This document shows, piece by piece, positions 25,122 to 33,691 of a stretch of 64,000 nucleotides of DNA (the first letter of the stretch is position 1; each line of letters begins with the position of its first letter). The DNA comes from Luteolibacter arcticus (lineage in GTDB: Bacteria; Verrucomicrobiota; Verrucomicrobiia; Verrucomicrobiales; Akkermansiaceae). The notes beneath the pieces are model-generated. The model saw only the letters and a list, made by a program, of their open reading frames with translations, did not search any database and was not told the origin of the DNA. The DNA is taken from the NCBI RefSeq assembly GCF_025950235.1, contig NZ_JAPDDT010000010.1, positions 62,001-126,000 of the forward strand. Reading direction: 5' to 3'. Both the position numbers and the translations under genes were made by a program.

Positions 25122-26435
25122 ATGTCCGCCGACGCGCAGCACACCCTCGCCTCCGCCGCCACCCTTGAGGGCACCTCCCTTCACACCGGGGCGAAGGTTA
25201 CCCTGACCCTCAAGCCTGCACCCGTTGACCACGGCTTCAAGTTCCGCCGCGTCGATCTGCCCGACCAGCCGTTCATCGATGCCGATGCCGACAAGGTGCA
25301 AACCGTCGAGCGCGCCACCACCCTTGCCGAGGGCTCGGTCAAGGTGCACACCGTGGAGCACGTCCTCTCCGCACTCACCGGCATGGGCGTGGACAATGCC
25401 GTCATCGAGATGGACGCCAATGAGCCGCCGATCGGTGACGGTTCATCTCGCCCTTTCGTCGAGCTCATCAAGAAGGCCGGCCTCGCCGCCCAGGATGCAC
25501 CGCGCAAGATCTGGGAGATCCGCGAGCCCATCCACCAGGAAACCGGCGATGGTTCGCTGATCACCATCGTCCCCAGCAAGACCTTCCGCGTCTCGGTCAC
25601 CAATGTGGGCCCCGATGGTCGCTTCACCCAGTACTTCTCCAGCGAGGTCACACCGGAACTCTACGAGAAGGAAATCGCACCTGCCCGCACCTTCGTTTAC
25701 TATGAGGACGTCAAGCCGCTGTTAGAGAAAGGCCTGATCAAGGGTGGCTCGCTCGAGAATGCCGTGGTCGTCCGTGGCAATGAGGTCATGAGCAAGGAAG
25801 CGCTCCGTTTTCCCAATGAATTCGCCCGCCACAAGGCGCTCGATGTGATTGGCGATCTGATCCTTTCCGGCAAGCGCATGCTCGGCCACGTCATCGCCAT
25901 CAAACCCGGCCACGGCCCGAACTCGAAGCTCGCCGCCACCCTGAAGCGCGAATACGGCCGCATGCGCTCCCTTGCCGCGCCCTTCTCCCTGCCACGCGGC
26001 GAGACCGTCCTGGATATCAATGACGTCCTCAAGATCCTGCCCCACCGCTACCCCTTCCTGATGGTGGACCGCATCATCGACATGGTCGGCGACTCGAAGT
26101 GCACCGGCGTGAAGAACGTCACCATCAACGAGCCGTACTTCATCGGCCACTTCCCCGGCCATCCCATCATGCCCGGCGTGCTGCAGCTCGAAGCCATGGC
26201 GCAGGTCTCCTCCGTCCTCATGCTCCGCAAGCCGGAGAATCAAGGCAAGATCGGCTACTTCATGAGCGCGGACAACGTGAAGTGGCGGCGCCCCGTACTC
26301 CCCGGCGATACCCTGCACATCGAGGCCGAGGTCATCAAGATCCGCGGCTCGATCGGCCAGACCCGCTGCCGTTGCATGGTCGGGAACGAAGTCGCATCGG
26401 AAGCCGAACTGAAGTTCGCGCTCGTCGCCCAGTAA
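25122..26435 (+). CDS. lpxC/fabZ: Bifunctional LpxC deacetylase / FabZ dehydratase
   Basis: The 437-residue protein fuses two enzymes. LpxC (about 1-295) commits UDP-acylglucosamine to lipid A; its zinc residues are His80 (in HTVEHVLSAL), His237 and Asp241 (in RHKALDVIGDL), with the general His264 in KPGHGPNSKL. FabZ (about 297-437) dehydrates hydroxyacyl-ACP; its catalytic His343 (GHFPGHPIMPGVL) and Glu357 (QLEAMAQ) are spaced as usual. Such fusions are known in Bacteroidetes and related lineages. Both enzymes compete for the same acyl-ACP pool, so fusion fixes their ratio. Confidence 0.96.
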   Translation: MSADAQHTLASAATLEGTSLHTGAKVTLTLKPAPVDHGFKFRRVDLPDQPFIDADADKVQTVERATTLAEGSVKVHTVEHVLSALTGMGVDNAVIEMDANEPPIGDGSSRPFVELIKKAGLAAQDAPRKIWEIREPIHQETGDGSLITIVPSKTFRVSVTNVGPDGRFTQYFSSEVTPELYEKEIAPARTFVYYEDVKPLLEKGLIKGGSLENAVVVRGNEVMSKEALRFPNEFARHKALDVIGDLILSGKRMLGHVIAIKPGHGPNSKLAATLKREYGRMRSLAAPFSLPRGETVLDINDVLKILPHRYPFLMVDRIIDMVGDSKCTGVKNVTINEPYFIGHFPGHPIMPGVLQLEAMAQVSSVLMLRKPENQGKIGYFMSADNVKWRRPVLPGDTLHIEAEVIKIRGSIGQTRCRCMVGNEVASEAELKFALVAQ

Positions 26436-26463
26436 GCGGTCCACCCGATAAAAGCCGCAGGCC

Positions 26464-26497
26464 CTCGGACTGCTGGGATCATTCCCAGCTCTCCGAG
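26464..26497 (+). other. Hairpin downstream of lpxC-fabZ
   Basis: CTCGGA (26464-26469) and CTGGGA (26473-26478) pair with TCCCAG (26483-26488) and TCCGAG (26492-26497) around a TCAT loop, with a symmetric three-base internal loop. There is no T-tract, so it is not a standard intrinsic terminator; it may stabilise the mRNA 3' end. The rest of 26436-26632 contains nothing I can assign. Confidence 0.4.
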
Positions 26498-26632
26498 TGC
26501 ACGATGAGGCGGCCCGTTCTAACAGGTGGAAGCGATCCCGGAAGGTCGCCCATGCCCAAGTGAGCAGCCGGCCTCACCCTCGACTCAAAAGCGCCAAATC
26601 ATCGCCGCAGTCCAAGGACAACTGCGTCGAGG

Positions 26633-27082
26633 TCATCCGGCAGGCGCCTCCTGCCTCACCGTCCGCCGGAACAGTGTCCACTGCCACAAGATCAGCGTCG
26701 TCCAGAGCCCCCCATACGCGAGCACAAGCAACCAATGGGGCAGCCGCCACCCGGGCGTGGTGATTATTACGTCTCCTGACCACTGAGCCTCCTGCCACCC
26801 CGGCTGCGGAAGTAGTGACGCATTGGTGAGCATCGATTTGTCCCGCCTGACCGACAACCCCTGCGGCCACCAAATCCTGCCATAATATACCAGACGGCAA
26901 TACTTCAGGCATCCCGCCTCATGAATGACGGCATCAGGCATGGAGCTACTGCGCCACTCAATCAGCGCGACGGTCTCGACCTTCATCGAATCGACCCACG
27001 CCCACAGAAAGAACACCAATCCCGGCACGCCGAGCCAGAAGGCACGCGAGCGGGACAGGCGGAACTGAGTGCCCTTTTCCAT
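26633..27082 (-). CDS. Hypothetical protein with two membrane helices
   Basis: From ATG 27082 the protein has 149 residues. One helix lies near the N-terminus (FWLGVPGLVFFLWAWVDSM) and one near the C-terminus (HWLLVLAYGGLWTTLILWQW). The extracytoplasmic part of about 75 residues contains a CLKYCRLVYYG segment with two cysteines. The C-terminus is basic. No family is recognised. It ends 14 bases before the Uma2 gene region, and both are read on the minus strand. Confidence 0.6.
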   Translation of the reverse strand: MEKGTQFRLSRSRAFWLGVPGLVFFLWAWVDSMKVETVALIEWRSSSMPDAVIHEAGCLKYCRLVYYGRIWWPQGLSVRRDKSMLTNASLLPQPGWQEAQWSGDVIITTPGWRLPHWLLVLAYGGLWTTLILWQWTLFRRTVRQEAPAG

Positions 27083-27096
27083 CGCGCCGCCCCTTC

Positions 27097-27669
27097 TCAA
27101 CCCCACGCGATCCCTTCGTAAAGCTCCGCCAGAGGAAGCTCGCAACCGATCTCCACGAGCGAGATCACCTCTGCCAAGCCACTGTATTCCTCCGCCTCGA
27201 AACCACCGCCGGAGCGTCGCCGATAGACCACCACCCGCGGCCGGTCCGACTCGACAAGCAGCAGCACCTTCAGCGACGGGATGGTGAGGTAGGCATCCTT
27301 CTTCTCCCCCATGTCGGTGCGGCGCGTCGATTCGCTGAGCACTTCCAACACCACCGCGGGTCGCTCCTGATAGTGGTCGGTACCGGAGTTCAGCTGGCAG
27401 ACTACTTGCAGGTCCGGGTAGTAGAAGCGCGTATGATCGGGGTATTCGACCCGGACCTTCGCGTCGCTGCCGAAAGGCCGGCAGGGCTTGCCGCGAAGCT
27501 GGGATCCCAGTGACAGAATTCCATTCGCGGCGATCGCCGCATGGTCATTCGTCCCGCCGGACATCGCATGAATCACGCCGCCGAGATACTCGTGCCTGAG
27601 GTCCGAATGTTCCTCTCCGGCGAGGTAATCCTCCACCGTCACCAGCTCGGGCTTTTTCAGCGCGGTCAT
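27097..27669 (-). CDS. Uma2 family (DUF820) restriction-endonuclease-fold protein
   Basis: The 190-residue protein matches Uma2/DUF820: VTVEDYLAGEEHSDLRHEYLGGVIHAMSGG near the N-terminus, the metal-binding YYPDLQVVC with an Asp, and the PAVVLEVLSESTRRTDMGEKKDAYLTIPSLKVLLLVE core with the E-x-S-x-x-T-x-x-x-D-x-x-x-K pattern. The fold is that of PD-(D/E)XK nucleases, but a cellular role is not established for the family. These genes are often mobile and multicopy. It is followed downstream by a small membrane protein gene. Confidence 0.9.
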   Translation of the reverse strand: MTALKKPELVTVEDYLAGEEHSDLRHEYLGGVIHAMSGGTNDHAAIAANGILSLGSQLRGKPCRPFGSDAKVRVEYPDHTRFYYPDLQVVCQLNSGTDHYQERPAVVLEVLSESTRRTDMGEKKDAYLTIPSLKVLLLVESDRPRVVVYRRRSGGGFEAEEYSGLAEVISLVEIGCELPLAELYEGIAWG

Positions 27670-27780
27670 GCCCTACCCTAGCGACTTCGCCCTTCCGGGC
27701 AAAGGGCAAAGCCGGGCCGGAGTTCATGACCGGAAACAACCAGGCATTGACCCGCTGCGGCTTTCCCGAAGAGTCGCGGT

Positions 27781-28329
27781 GTGTCCTCGCTCCCCGAAGC
27801 CTGGCTTGCCACGCCGCGGAAATTCCCGCTGCGCGATCGCCTCATCTTCCTGCGGGTCGTCCGGCCGGACTGGATGGAGTCGGATGACCTCGCTTATTTC
27901 TTCGAGAACCACCGCCGGGTGCTGACCCACGGCCGGCTGGTTCTGGCGGCCGTGATCCAAGCAAACCGCACCCTCTACGATCCACAAGGGCCGGACGCTC
28001 CGGGCGAGATCGTCTATGACTTCGCCGGCGAGATGGGGCCGGTGGAACTGCTTGAGCTGGCGCTGCGACTGAAAGCCCTGCGCGACGGGGGCGCGGCCGA
28101 CCCGAGGGCGGCCCGGATCGGCGACTACCTCGCGAAGTTCACCGAGCGCGTGTTCGGCTGGCCGATTCCCGAGGGCTGGGGGCCGGAGACCTGCCGGATT
28201 TCCTCGGTCTATTTCCCGCGCCATCACCTGTGGGGCTGCCGGCTCGCGGGAAAAATCTTGCCGGTGTGCGTCGATCCCGAGACGGGAGTGGCGGTGGTGT
28301 TTCCGGCGAAGTATTTGAGCGCGGAGTAG
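27781..28329 (+). CDS. Hypothetical protein, first of a tandem paralogous pair
   Basis: The 182-residue protein starts with GTG. It and the next gene share length and many blocks: PRKFPLRD, the HGRLVLAA(V/I)(I/V)QAN box, a GEM-P-E-L segment, GPE(T/S)CRI, and a C-terminal K-ILPVCV(D/N)P-(T/N)GVAVV-P-KY. No membrane segment or signal peptide is present, so it is probably cytosolic. I do not recognise the family. A product of gene duplication is clear; the function is unknown. Confidence 0.68.
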   Translation: MSSLPEAWLATPRKFPLRDRLIFLRVVRPDWMESDDLAYFFENHRRVLTHGRLVLAAVIQANRTLYDPQGPDAPGEIVYDFAGEMGPVELLELALRLKALRDGGAADPRAARIGDYLAKFTERVFGWPIPEGWGPETCRISSVYFPRHHLWGCRLAGKILPVCVDPETGVAVVFPAKYLSAE

Positions 28330-28379
28330 GCACCCCTTGGGAATTGACCGGGATCGCCTGACCAAGGCGTCATCGTGCC

Positions 28380-28928
28380 ATGCACTACATGCTGCCGCCG
28401 GCCATGGCTCCGGCTCCGCGGAAGTTCCCGTTCCTCGACCAGTTCTCGTATCTGAAGATCGTGCAACCGGAGTGGTCGAAGCGGAACAACATGAATCTCT
28501 TCTTCAAGAACTACCCCCGGTCGCTGAGCCACGGGAGGCTGGTGCTGGCCGCCATTGTCCAGGCGAACAACCAGCTCTTCCAACCGGGCGCGAACGATTG
28601 TCCCGCGGTACTGGTGCTGGATCTCGAGGGCGAGATGAAGCCGGAGCAACTGATCCAGTTGGCGCACCGGATTTTCGATCTCAGGCAGGAAGGAACAGCG
28701 ACCACCGAGCGCGAGCAGCAACTGGCGGACTACCTGAACGCGGAGAGCCTCCACGGCTTCGGCATGCCGGTGCCGGAAACGATGGGTCCGGAGTCGTGCC
28801 GCATCACCGCCGTCTTCATCGTCCGCAAGCACCTGCCCGGCGGACACCTGCAGAGCAAGATCCTGCCCGTGTGCGTGAATCCAGACAACGGCGTCGCAGT
28901 GGTGCTGCCCGTGAAATACTGGAGCTGA
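28380..28928 (+). CDS. Hypothetical protein, second of a tandem paralogous pair
   Basis: The 182-residue product (ATG 28380; ATG 28392 is also possible) is a paralogue of the preceding gene, with the conserved HGRLVLAAIVQAN box, GPESCRITAVF and the C-terminal ILPVCVNPDNGVAVVLPVKY. The two differ most in the region of about residues 85-125. The 50-base spacing suggests one transcript. Conservation of the H-G-R and E-S-C-R-I blocks in both copies points to functional residues. No known domain is recognised. Confidence 0.68.
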   Translation: MHYMLPPAMAPAPRKFPFLDQFSYLKIVQPEWSKRNNMNLFFKNYPRSLSHGRLVLAAIVQANNQLFQPGANDCPAVLVLDLEGEMKPEQLIQLAHRIFDLRQEGTATTEREQQLADYLNAESLHGFGMPVPETMGPESCRITAVFIVRKHLPGGHLQSKILPVCVNPDNGVAVVLPVKYWS

Positions 28929-28946
28929 GCGATACCAGACAGCGCA

Positions 28947-30260
28947 TCACACCGCGAGCGTCAGTGCCTGCGCGTCCGCCCAGCGCTTGAGCACGCGGAA
29001 CTCGAATTCCCCCGGCCAGCGGTTCCACTTGCCGCGGACTTGCACGATGCGCCGCGTGGCGCGCTCGACCTCGATGGTGAGCCGCGGCACGATGCGGGCA
29101 GGCACGACAGCAGGATGAAGCTGGCGCAGCGAGAAAATCGCCGACTTCCCGCTCCGGCAACGACGCCAGTAGCCCGCCACGCAGTGCCGGAGTTCACGCC
29201 CTTCGGCGAGGAGTTGGGCGTGACACAGCCGCTCACGGAACACCCACACCGAGGGCGCGGCGAAGCCTTCCGCACAGACGATCTCGAATGGTGTGACGTC
29301 GGGCATCGGCGCCCAACTGGCGTCGCTGAGATGGCGGAGTTCGGCCCGCAGGCCGCCACGGGTGAGGTCGGTGTCGCGAAAGTGCACCCCTTCCACAATC
29401 GCCGCATCTAACAGGGAGCGCCAGCGCCGGAACGCATGCCGCCGGAGTTCTCCCAGAGGAAGATCGACCAGCAGCCGGGCGCGATTGACATGGTCGTGGT
29501 CGAGCAATTCCACCAGCACATCCGCGATCACGCCGAATTCACGCGGATCGAATTCCCGCGCCGCGGCCACTTTGGCAAGCAGCCGCGACCACAGCTCGTC
29601 GTTGGAAAAATCCCCAACAAGTCTGTGGGCCAGCACCTCGTCGCTCAAGGCGTCCGAAGCCCCGAGGGTGACGAGTTGCCCCCAGCGCAAGGCCTGCCGG
29701 ATCGACACGGTCGCCGGGGCCTGAAGGGCATGGTGAACCGCGCGCCCGGTGATCGAGCGCGGAAAGCCCTCGGCCCGCCGCCAACTGCCGCCTTGGGCGA
29801 GATGGCAGTACCAGTCGCGCTCGATGAGATGCAGCGCGCCGCGGATGCGCCACGCGGATTCAAAGAAGCCGGGCACCGGCCAAGCGGCGAAGAGATGATG
29901 GAGCAGATCCTGCCAGCATTCCTCCGGCGATAGTCGCGACGGCGGACGCCACGAATCAGGCGAGCGCAGCCACCGGCCGGAGTACGCGGCGACCCGCGCC
30001 AGCATCGGCACCAGTTCGGCAGACAGCGGGTGCGGCCGGTCGAGCAGGTGGCTGTGGATGGCAAGCGCTTCGGCGAGCCGCTGGCAGGGATCACGCAGGG
30101 ACGCGGTCACCTTGCGAGGCGGGCGGAACATCCGGCCAAGAGCGCGGCCGTGTTTACGAAAGCAGGGATTCTGAATATGGGAGGCGACCCACGGACGACC
30201 GGCGATGATGTCGGTGACGATGGCGAGGTCCCCTCCCGAACGGGAGTGGAAAGAGGGCAT
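28947..30260 (-). CDS. PcfJ-like protein
   Basis: From ATG 30260 the protein has 437 residues. The last 120 residues fit the PcfJ-like pattern: [27 protein letters not shown], then [25 protein letters not shown]. The H-C-V and I-x-Q-x-x-G-x-x-N blocks are the hallmarks. PcfJ was named from conjugative plasmid genes, but its function is unknown. The N-terminal two-thirds is helical and Trp/Arg-rich. It converges on the tandem paralogues and stands alone. There is no PcfK-like gene next to it. Confidence 0.75.
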   Translation of the reverse strand: MPSFHSRSGGDLAIVTDIIAGRPWVASHIQNPCFRKHGRALGRMFRPPRKVTASLRDPCQRLAEALAIHSHLLDRPHPLSAELVPMLARVAAYSGRWLRSPDSWRPPSRLSPEECWQDLLHHLFAAWPVPGFFESAWRIRGALHLIERDWYCHLAQGGSWRRAEGFPRSITGRAVHHALQAPATVSIRQALRWGQLVTLGASDALSDEVLAHRLVGDFSNDELWSRLLAKVAAAREFDPREFGVIADVLVELLDHDHVNRARLLVDLPLGELRRHAFRRWRSLLDAAIVEGVHFRDTDLTRGGLRAELRHLSDASWAPMPDVTPFEIVCAEGFAAPSVWVFRERLCHAQLLAEGRELRHCVAGYWRRCRSGKSAIFSLRQLHPAVVPARIVPRLTIEVERATRRIVQVRGKWNRWPGEFEFRVLKRWADAQALTLAV

Positions 30261-30457
30261 GGCAACGGAGAGTTGGGAACGGACTAGCACGCCGCCCGAA
30301 ACGGGCAGCACGGCTTACGGGGCGCGCTCAAGAAGCGCGGCCAACGACCAACTCAGGAATGAACCGATGCCATGAACATGACGTCCCCGAACTATCCAAC
30401 CACCCGGCGAAAGCAATTCCAAACTCCCGCAGGCTGGACTCCGGCCCCGGCATCGGG

Positions 30458-30817
30458 ATGGATCGGCCGCGGATGGATCCGGAACTGGAAGCAGCAGCGA
30501 GAGCCGCAGGAGTGGGCCGAGGGGAGAAGCACATTTTCCTCTGCGCCGATGCGAGCAAGCCAAAGTGCTGCGACCCGGCACAGGGACTGGCGTCGTGGGA
30601 GTTTCTCAAAAAGCGGCTGGCGGAGCTGGGACAAAGCGGCCCGCTGATCCTGCGGACGAAGGCCGATTGCCTGCGCGTCTGCATGCGGGGGCCAGTCGCC
30701 GTGGTCTATCCAGATGGCACCTGGTACCACTCGTGCACGCCGGAGGTGCTTGCGCGAATCGTCACAGAGCACCTCGTCGGCGGGGTGCCGGTGGAGGAGT
30801 TCCGGTTGCGGGGATGA
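30458..30817 (+). CDS. Thioredoxin-like [2Fe-2S] ferredoxin
   Basis: With ATG 30458 the protein has 119 residues. It fits the thioredoxin-like ferredoxin fold: [14 protein letters not shown] supplies Cys29 and Cys37/38, and [23 protein letters not shown] supplies Cys71 and Cys75, together the four cluster ligands. [11 protein letters not shown] forms the intervening helix. It is a probable soluble electron carrier; the partner is unknown. An in-frame extension to 30359 is possible but lies outside the conserved domain, and ATG 30473 is a further alternative. Confidence 0.86.
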   Translation: MDRPRMDPELEAAARAAGVGRGEKHIFLCADASKPKCCDPAQGLASWEFLKKRLAELGQSGPLILRTKADCLRVCMRGPVAVVYPDGTWYHSCTPEVLARIVTEHLVGGVPVEEFRLRG

Positions 30818-30852
30818 GACGGAGATCGAAAGATTCTCGAAACTTCGGATTC

Positions 30853-30954
30853 AACCGCGAAATCACGCGAAAGGACGCGAAATTTGAAACAGCCAAAAGG
30901 CCTTTCGATTTCCTGCCTTTAAGATTTCGCGTCCTTTCGCGTGATTTCGCGGTT
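30853..30954. repeat. Perfect 31-bp inverted repeat of CGCGAAA decamers
   Basis: Bases 30853-30883 and 30924-30954 are exact reverse complements, with a 40-base spacer. Each arm contains three CGCGAAA words spaced exactly ten bases apart (followed by TCA, GGA and T). The spacer holds its own palindrome, AAAGGCCTTT. The structure lies between the ferredoxin and methyltransferase genes, both on the plus strand, and would form a very stable RNA hairpin if transcribed. There is no T-tract, so it is not a simple terminator. Confidence 0.85.
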
Positions 30955-31069
30955 AAAAATCGAATCAAGATTTGGTCCCTTTCGTTGTCCCCCCTGACTT
31001 TCCTCCGCAGCCGGTTGTCGCTCCGTGCTTGCTCCGGCGGGCGGTCCGGCGCATGGCTTGGCCCTTGCC

Positions 31070-32230
31070 ATGCCCGGTCTGATCATCGCTCCACGCGCCC
31101 GCATTTTCCACGGCCACGAATGGGTCTACGCCACGGAGGTGAAAAAAACCTTCGGCGATCCCCAGCCCGGCGACGTGATCACGCTGAAGGATTTCCACGA
31201 CCGGCCACTCGGCACGGCCATCTACAACCCGGCCTCGCAGATCGTCGCACGGCGCTTCTCGCGGCGGCGGCAGGATCTCGATGCGGACTTTTTCCTGCGC
31301 CGGATCGGCCAGGCGATCGAGCACCGGAAGAACGCCGGCCTCGATGAAACACTGGCGCGACTGGTGTGGAGCGAGTCGGACGGGCTGCCCGGCCTGATCA
31401 TCGACCGCTACGGCGCGCACGTGGTCGTGCAGACGCTGACGCTGGCGATGCGCCAGCGGGTCGAGTTGATCGTGGCGGCGTTGAAGGAGTTGGTTTCACC
31501 GGACTCCATCATCCTGCGCAATGATTCGCCGGTGCTGAAGGCCGAGGGCATCGAGGAGGAAATCACGATGCTTCACGGCGCGACTCCGGGTGCCTACGTG
31601 GTCGAGGCGAACGGCCTGAAGTTTGAGATCGATCTCTTCGACGGGCAGAAGACCGGCCTGTATCTCGATCAGCTCCAGTCCCACGCCGAGGTCGCGAAAT
31701 TCGCGAAGGGCAAGCGCGTGCTCGATTGTTTCACGAACCAGGGCGGCTTCGCCCTCGCCTGTGCCAAGGCCGGTGCCGCGAAGGTCACCGCCGTGGACAT
31801 CTCCGAAGGTGCCTGCGCCGCCGCCCGCCGCAATGCCGAGCTGAACGGGCTTGAGGTGGAAGTCATCGCCCACAACGTCTTCGACTTCCTCAAGCACGCG
31901 CAGCCGGAGTATGACCTGATCATCCTCGATCCGCCGAGCTTCACGCGAAACAAGAAGACGCTCGTCGACGCCATGCGCGGCTACAAGGAGATCCACCTGC
32001 GCTCGCTCAAGCTACTGGAAAAGGGCGGCATCCTTTCCACCTTCTGCTGCTCCCACCACGCGAGCCGCGAACTCTTCCAAGAGAACCTCGTCGATGCCGC
32101 GGTGGATGCGAAGAAGTCGCTGCGGCTGGTGATGAACCACGGCCAACGCCCGGATCACCCGGTGCTGCTCGCGCTGCCGGAGACGGAGTATCTGAAAGGC
32201 ATCACCGCCGAACTGATGGCGGGGCGATGA
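31070..32230 (+). CDS. Class I rRNA methyltransferase (RlmI-like, PUA plus SAM domain)
   Basis: The 386-residue protein from ATG 31070 has an N-terminal PUA-like domain (MPGLIIAPRARIFHGHEWVY ... GDVITL). An EEHEH-like central region (WSESDGLPGLIIDRYG) is followed by a Rossmann methyltransferase domain with VLDCFTNQGGFALACAKAGAAKVTAVDIS for SAM binding and LIILDPPSFTRNKK as the catalytic DPP motif. Relatives modify C5 of cytosine in 23S rRNA. A GTG at 31025 would add 15 residues that do not look like the domain. Confidence 0.93.
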   Translation: MPGLIIAPRARIFHGHEWVYATEVKKTFGDPQPGDVITLKDFHDRPLGTAIYNPASQIVARRFSRRRQDLDADFFLRRIGQAIEHRKNAGLDETLARLVWSESDGLPGLIIDRYGAHVVVQTLTLAMRQRVELIVAALKELVSPDSIILRNDSPVLKAEGIEEEITMLHGATPGAYVVEANGLKFEIDLFDGQKTGLYLDQLQSHAEVAKFAKGKRVLDCFTNQGGFALACAKAGAAKVTAVDISEGACAAARRNAELNGLEVEVIAHNVFDFLKHAQPEYDLIILDPPSFTRNKKTLVDAMRGYKEIHLRSLKLLEKGGILSTFCCSHHASRELFQENLVDAAVDAKKSLRLVMNHGQRPDHPVLLALPETEYLKGITAELMAGR

Positions 32231-32353
32231 TGGCTGTAGCGGCGGGTCTATGACCGTCGCACTTTGGCGGCCACAAGCCGCATCATGAAACTCCCGATTC
32301 GACGACACAAGATCGGCTTCTCAGCGAAGGAGCCGGCAAGATCCTGGGCGCGA

Positions 32354-32986
32354 TCATTCCAGGGAACTCTCCGGTACCTCTTTCGCTTCCCCCTGGGGCA
32401 CATACGGAGTCCCGTCGTCCCATCGCGTCTCCCAATGCGCCGGGCGGCATGAGACGACGGAGGGACCTGTCGCACTCTCGAATGAGAAGGTCGTCCCTCT
32501 TTCACCCTCACCGGACAAGGTCGCGCCCAAGCCGGCTCCGAAGTTGTTCCACACGGCCTTGTTATAGGCCTCGGCCGTGATGACGTATCCCATCTTCGGG
32601 ATCACGAACATCGCGCCCGACTCCTGCACCATGAGCCCCGCAGGGATGCCCCTCACGTCCACGATCTTTTTGCTCACCGGGTGATAAACGAAACCGGGCT
32701 GATCCCGCACCGGCTCCGCCAATGGGATCTTCGTTTCCGCTTTCTGGTGCGGCGGCCGTTGGCTTGCCTTGGACGGCTTTCTCGGCCCGCTGTCGGCCGG
32801 ATCCGTGATTCCTTTCCGATGATCCGCCTCCCGCGTGGAGGATGATCTCTCGCCGCCCTCCTTTGCATCATTCTGACGAACCTGCAAAAGCAGGAGCAGA
32901 GCCAGCACCAGTAAGAGAGCCGACAAGGCCGGGGCACCGATCCTTTTCACCCTTTCATGAAACAGAACCTTCTGCTTCCAGGTCAA
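32354..32986 (-). CDS. Membrane-anchored protein with one 'KPGF-SP' repeat
   Basis: The protein of about 210 residues has a single N-terminal helix (LSALLLVLALLLLLQV) and a charged Pro/Lys linker. It then carries one copy of a short motif, PLAEPVRDQPGFVYHPVSKKIVDVRGIPAGLMV, also present twice in the upstream neighbour. The C-terminal 90 residues are unknown. The start is uncertain: TTG 32986 is used because it is the most upstream start codon with the helix intact, and GTG 32950 is an alternative. It lies 36 bases after the paralogue. Confidence 0.55.
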   Translation of the reverse strand: MTWKQKVLFHERVKRIGAPALSALLLVLALLLLLQVRQNDAKEGGERSSSTREADHRKGITDPADSGPRKPSKASQRPPHQKAETKIPLAEPVRDQPGFVYHPVSKKIVDVRGIPAGLMVQESGAMFVIPKMGYVITAEAYNKAVWNNFGAGLGATLSGEGERGTTFSFESATGPSVVSCRPAHWETRWDDGTPYVPQGEAKEVPESSLE

Positions 32987-33022
32987 GCGATCAACTCTGA
33001 ATGGATGGACGCAGGATGAAGA

Positions 33023-33643
33023 TCACTCACCTTCGGTCGGAGCCTTTCCGCCCGGGATCCTGAAAAGGCGCTGCGTGCCCTCGGGCGCACCGGGATCCTG
33101 GAGGACCGCGCCGGGATCCGAGCCATTGGAGTCGATGATCTTGTTGTCGTAGGGGCTGAAGAAGAATCCCGGCTTGCCGGGCACGGGCTTGGCCTCCGGC
33201 AAGCTCTGCGTGGCGGCATGGGCCGCATCCAACTCCTTGGCAAGCTCCTCCTTGGCAATCGCCTCCTGCTCCGGATCCATTTTGGGGATGCGGAAATGCT
33301 TCTTCTGGTCCGAAGGAAACATCGGATCCGCGACGAGCGTGCCTCCTGGTATCCCCTTCACATCGATGATCGCGCCGCTGAAGGGGCTCTTCACGTAGCC
33401 CGGCTTGTCAGGGATCGGCTCGGCGATCGGCGGCTTCTTCTCGGCGACCTCGGGACGCTCGCTGGCCTTGGTCGGTTTGCTTTCCGGCACAGGTGCCGGA
33501 GCCTCAAGCTCCTTTGCGACCGGTGCCACGGATTCCTTCGCCGAAGCCGGCGCCGCGGGTCCCTTCTCGGCAGTGGCCTCCTCCTTGCGCTCGCAAGACA
33601 GCAAGGCCAACGCCACCATTCCCGCGAATCCGAGTTGTTTCAT
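33023..33643 (-). CDS. Lipoprotein with two 'KPGF-SP' repeats
   Basis: The 206-residue protein has a lipobox (LALLSC, Cys17). A Lys/Glu/Pro/Ala-rich linker leads to two copies of a roughly 45-residue motif. The first starts PIAEPIPDKPGYVKSP and continues IIDVKGIPGGTLVADP, with FRIP at its end. The second starts AKPVPGKPGFFFSP, has IIDSNGSDPGAVLQDP and again ends FRIP. It is likely exported to the outer membrane or periplasm. No known family is recognised; related motifs occur, from memory, in other verrucomicrobial proteins. Confidence 0.68.
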   Translation of the reverse strand: MKQLGFAGMVALALLSCERKEEATAEKGPAAPASAKESVAPVAKELEAPAPVPESKPTKASERPEVAEKKPPIAEPIPDKPGYVKSPFSGAIIDVKGIPGGTLVADPMFPSDQKKHFRIPKMDPEQEAIAKEELAKELDAAHAATQSLPEAKPVPGKPGFFFSPYDNKIIDSNGSDPGAVLQDPGAPEGTQRLFRIPGGKAPTEGE

Positions 33644-33691
33644 GCTTTCAAGAGATGAAAGGTCGCTATCAACCCGTCAAGCTGTCCGCAG

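Noticed and set aside
28947..30260. PcfJ-like gene taken as evidence of an integrated conjugative element
   Set aside because: No relaxase, mating-pair or integrase gene and no attachment-site repeats are seen around it, so mobility is not supported.
32233..32262. Possible short hairpin repeat (GTAGCGGCGGGTC then GACCGTCGC)
   Set aside because: It looks like a known kind of intergenic box, but only one copy is in the window and the pairing is imperfect, so it is not listed as a feature.
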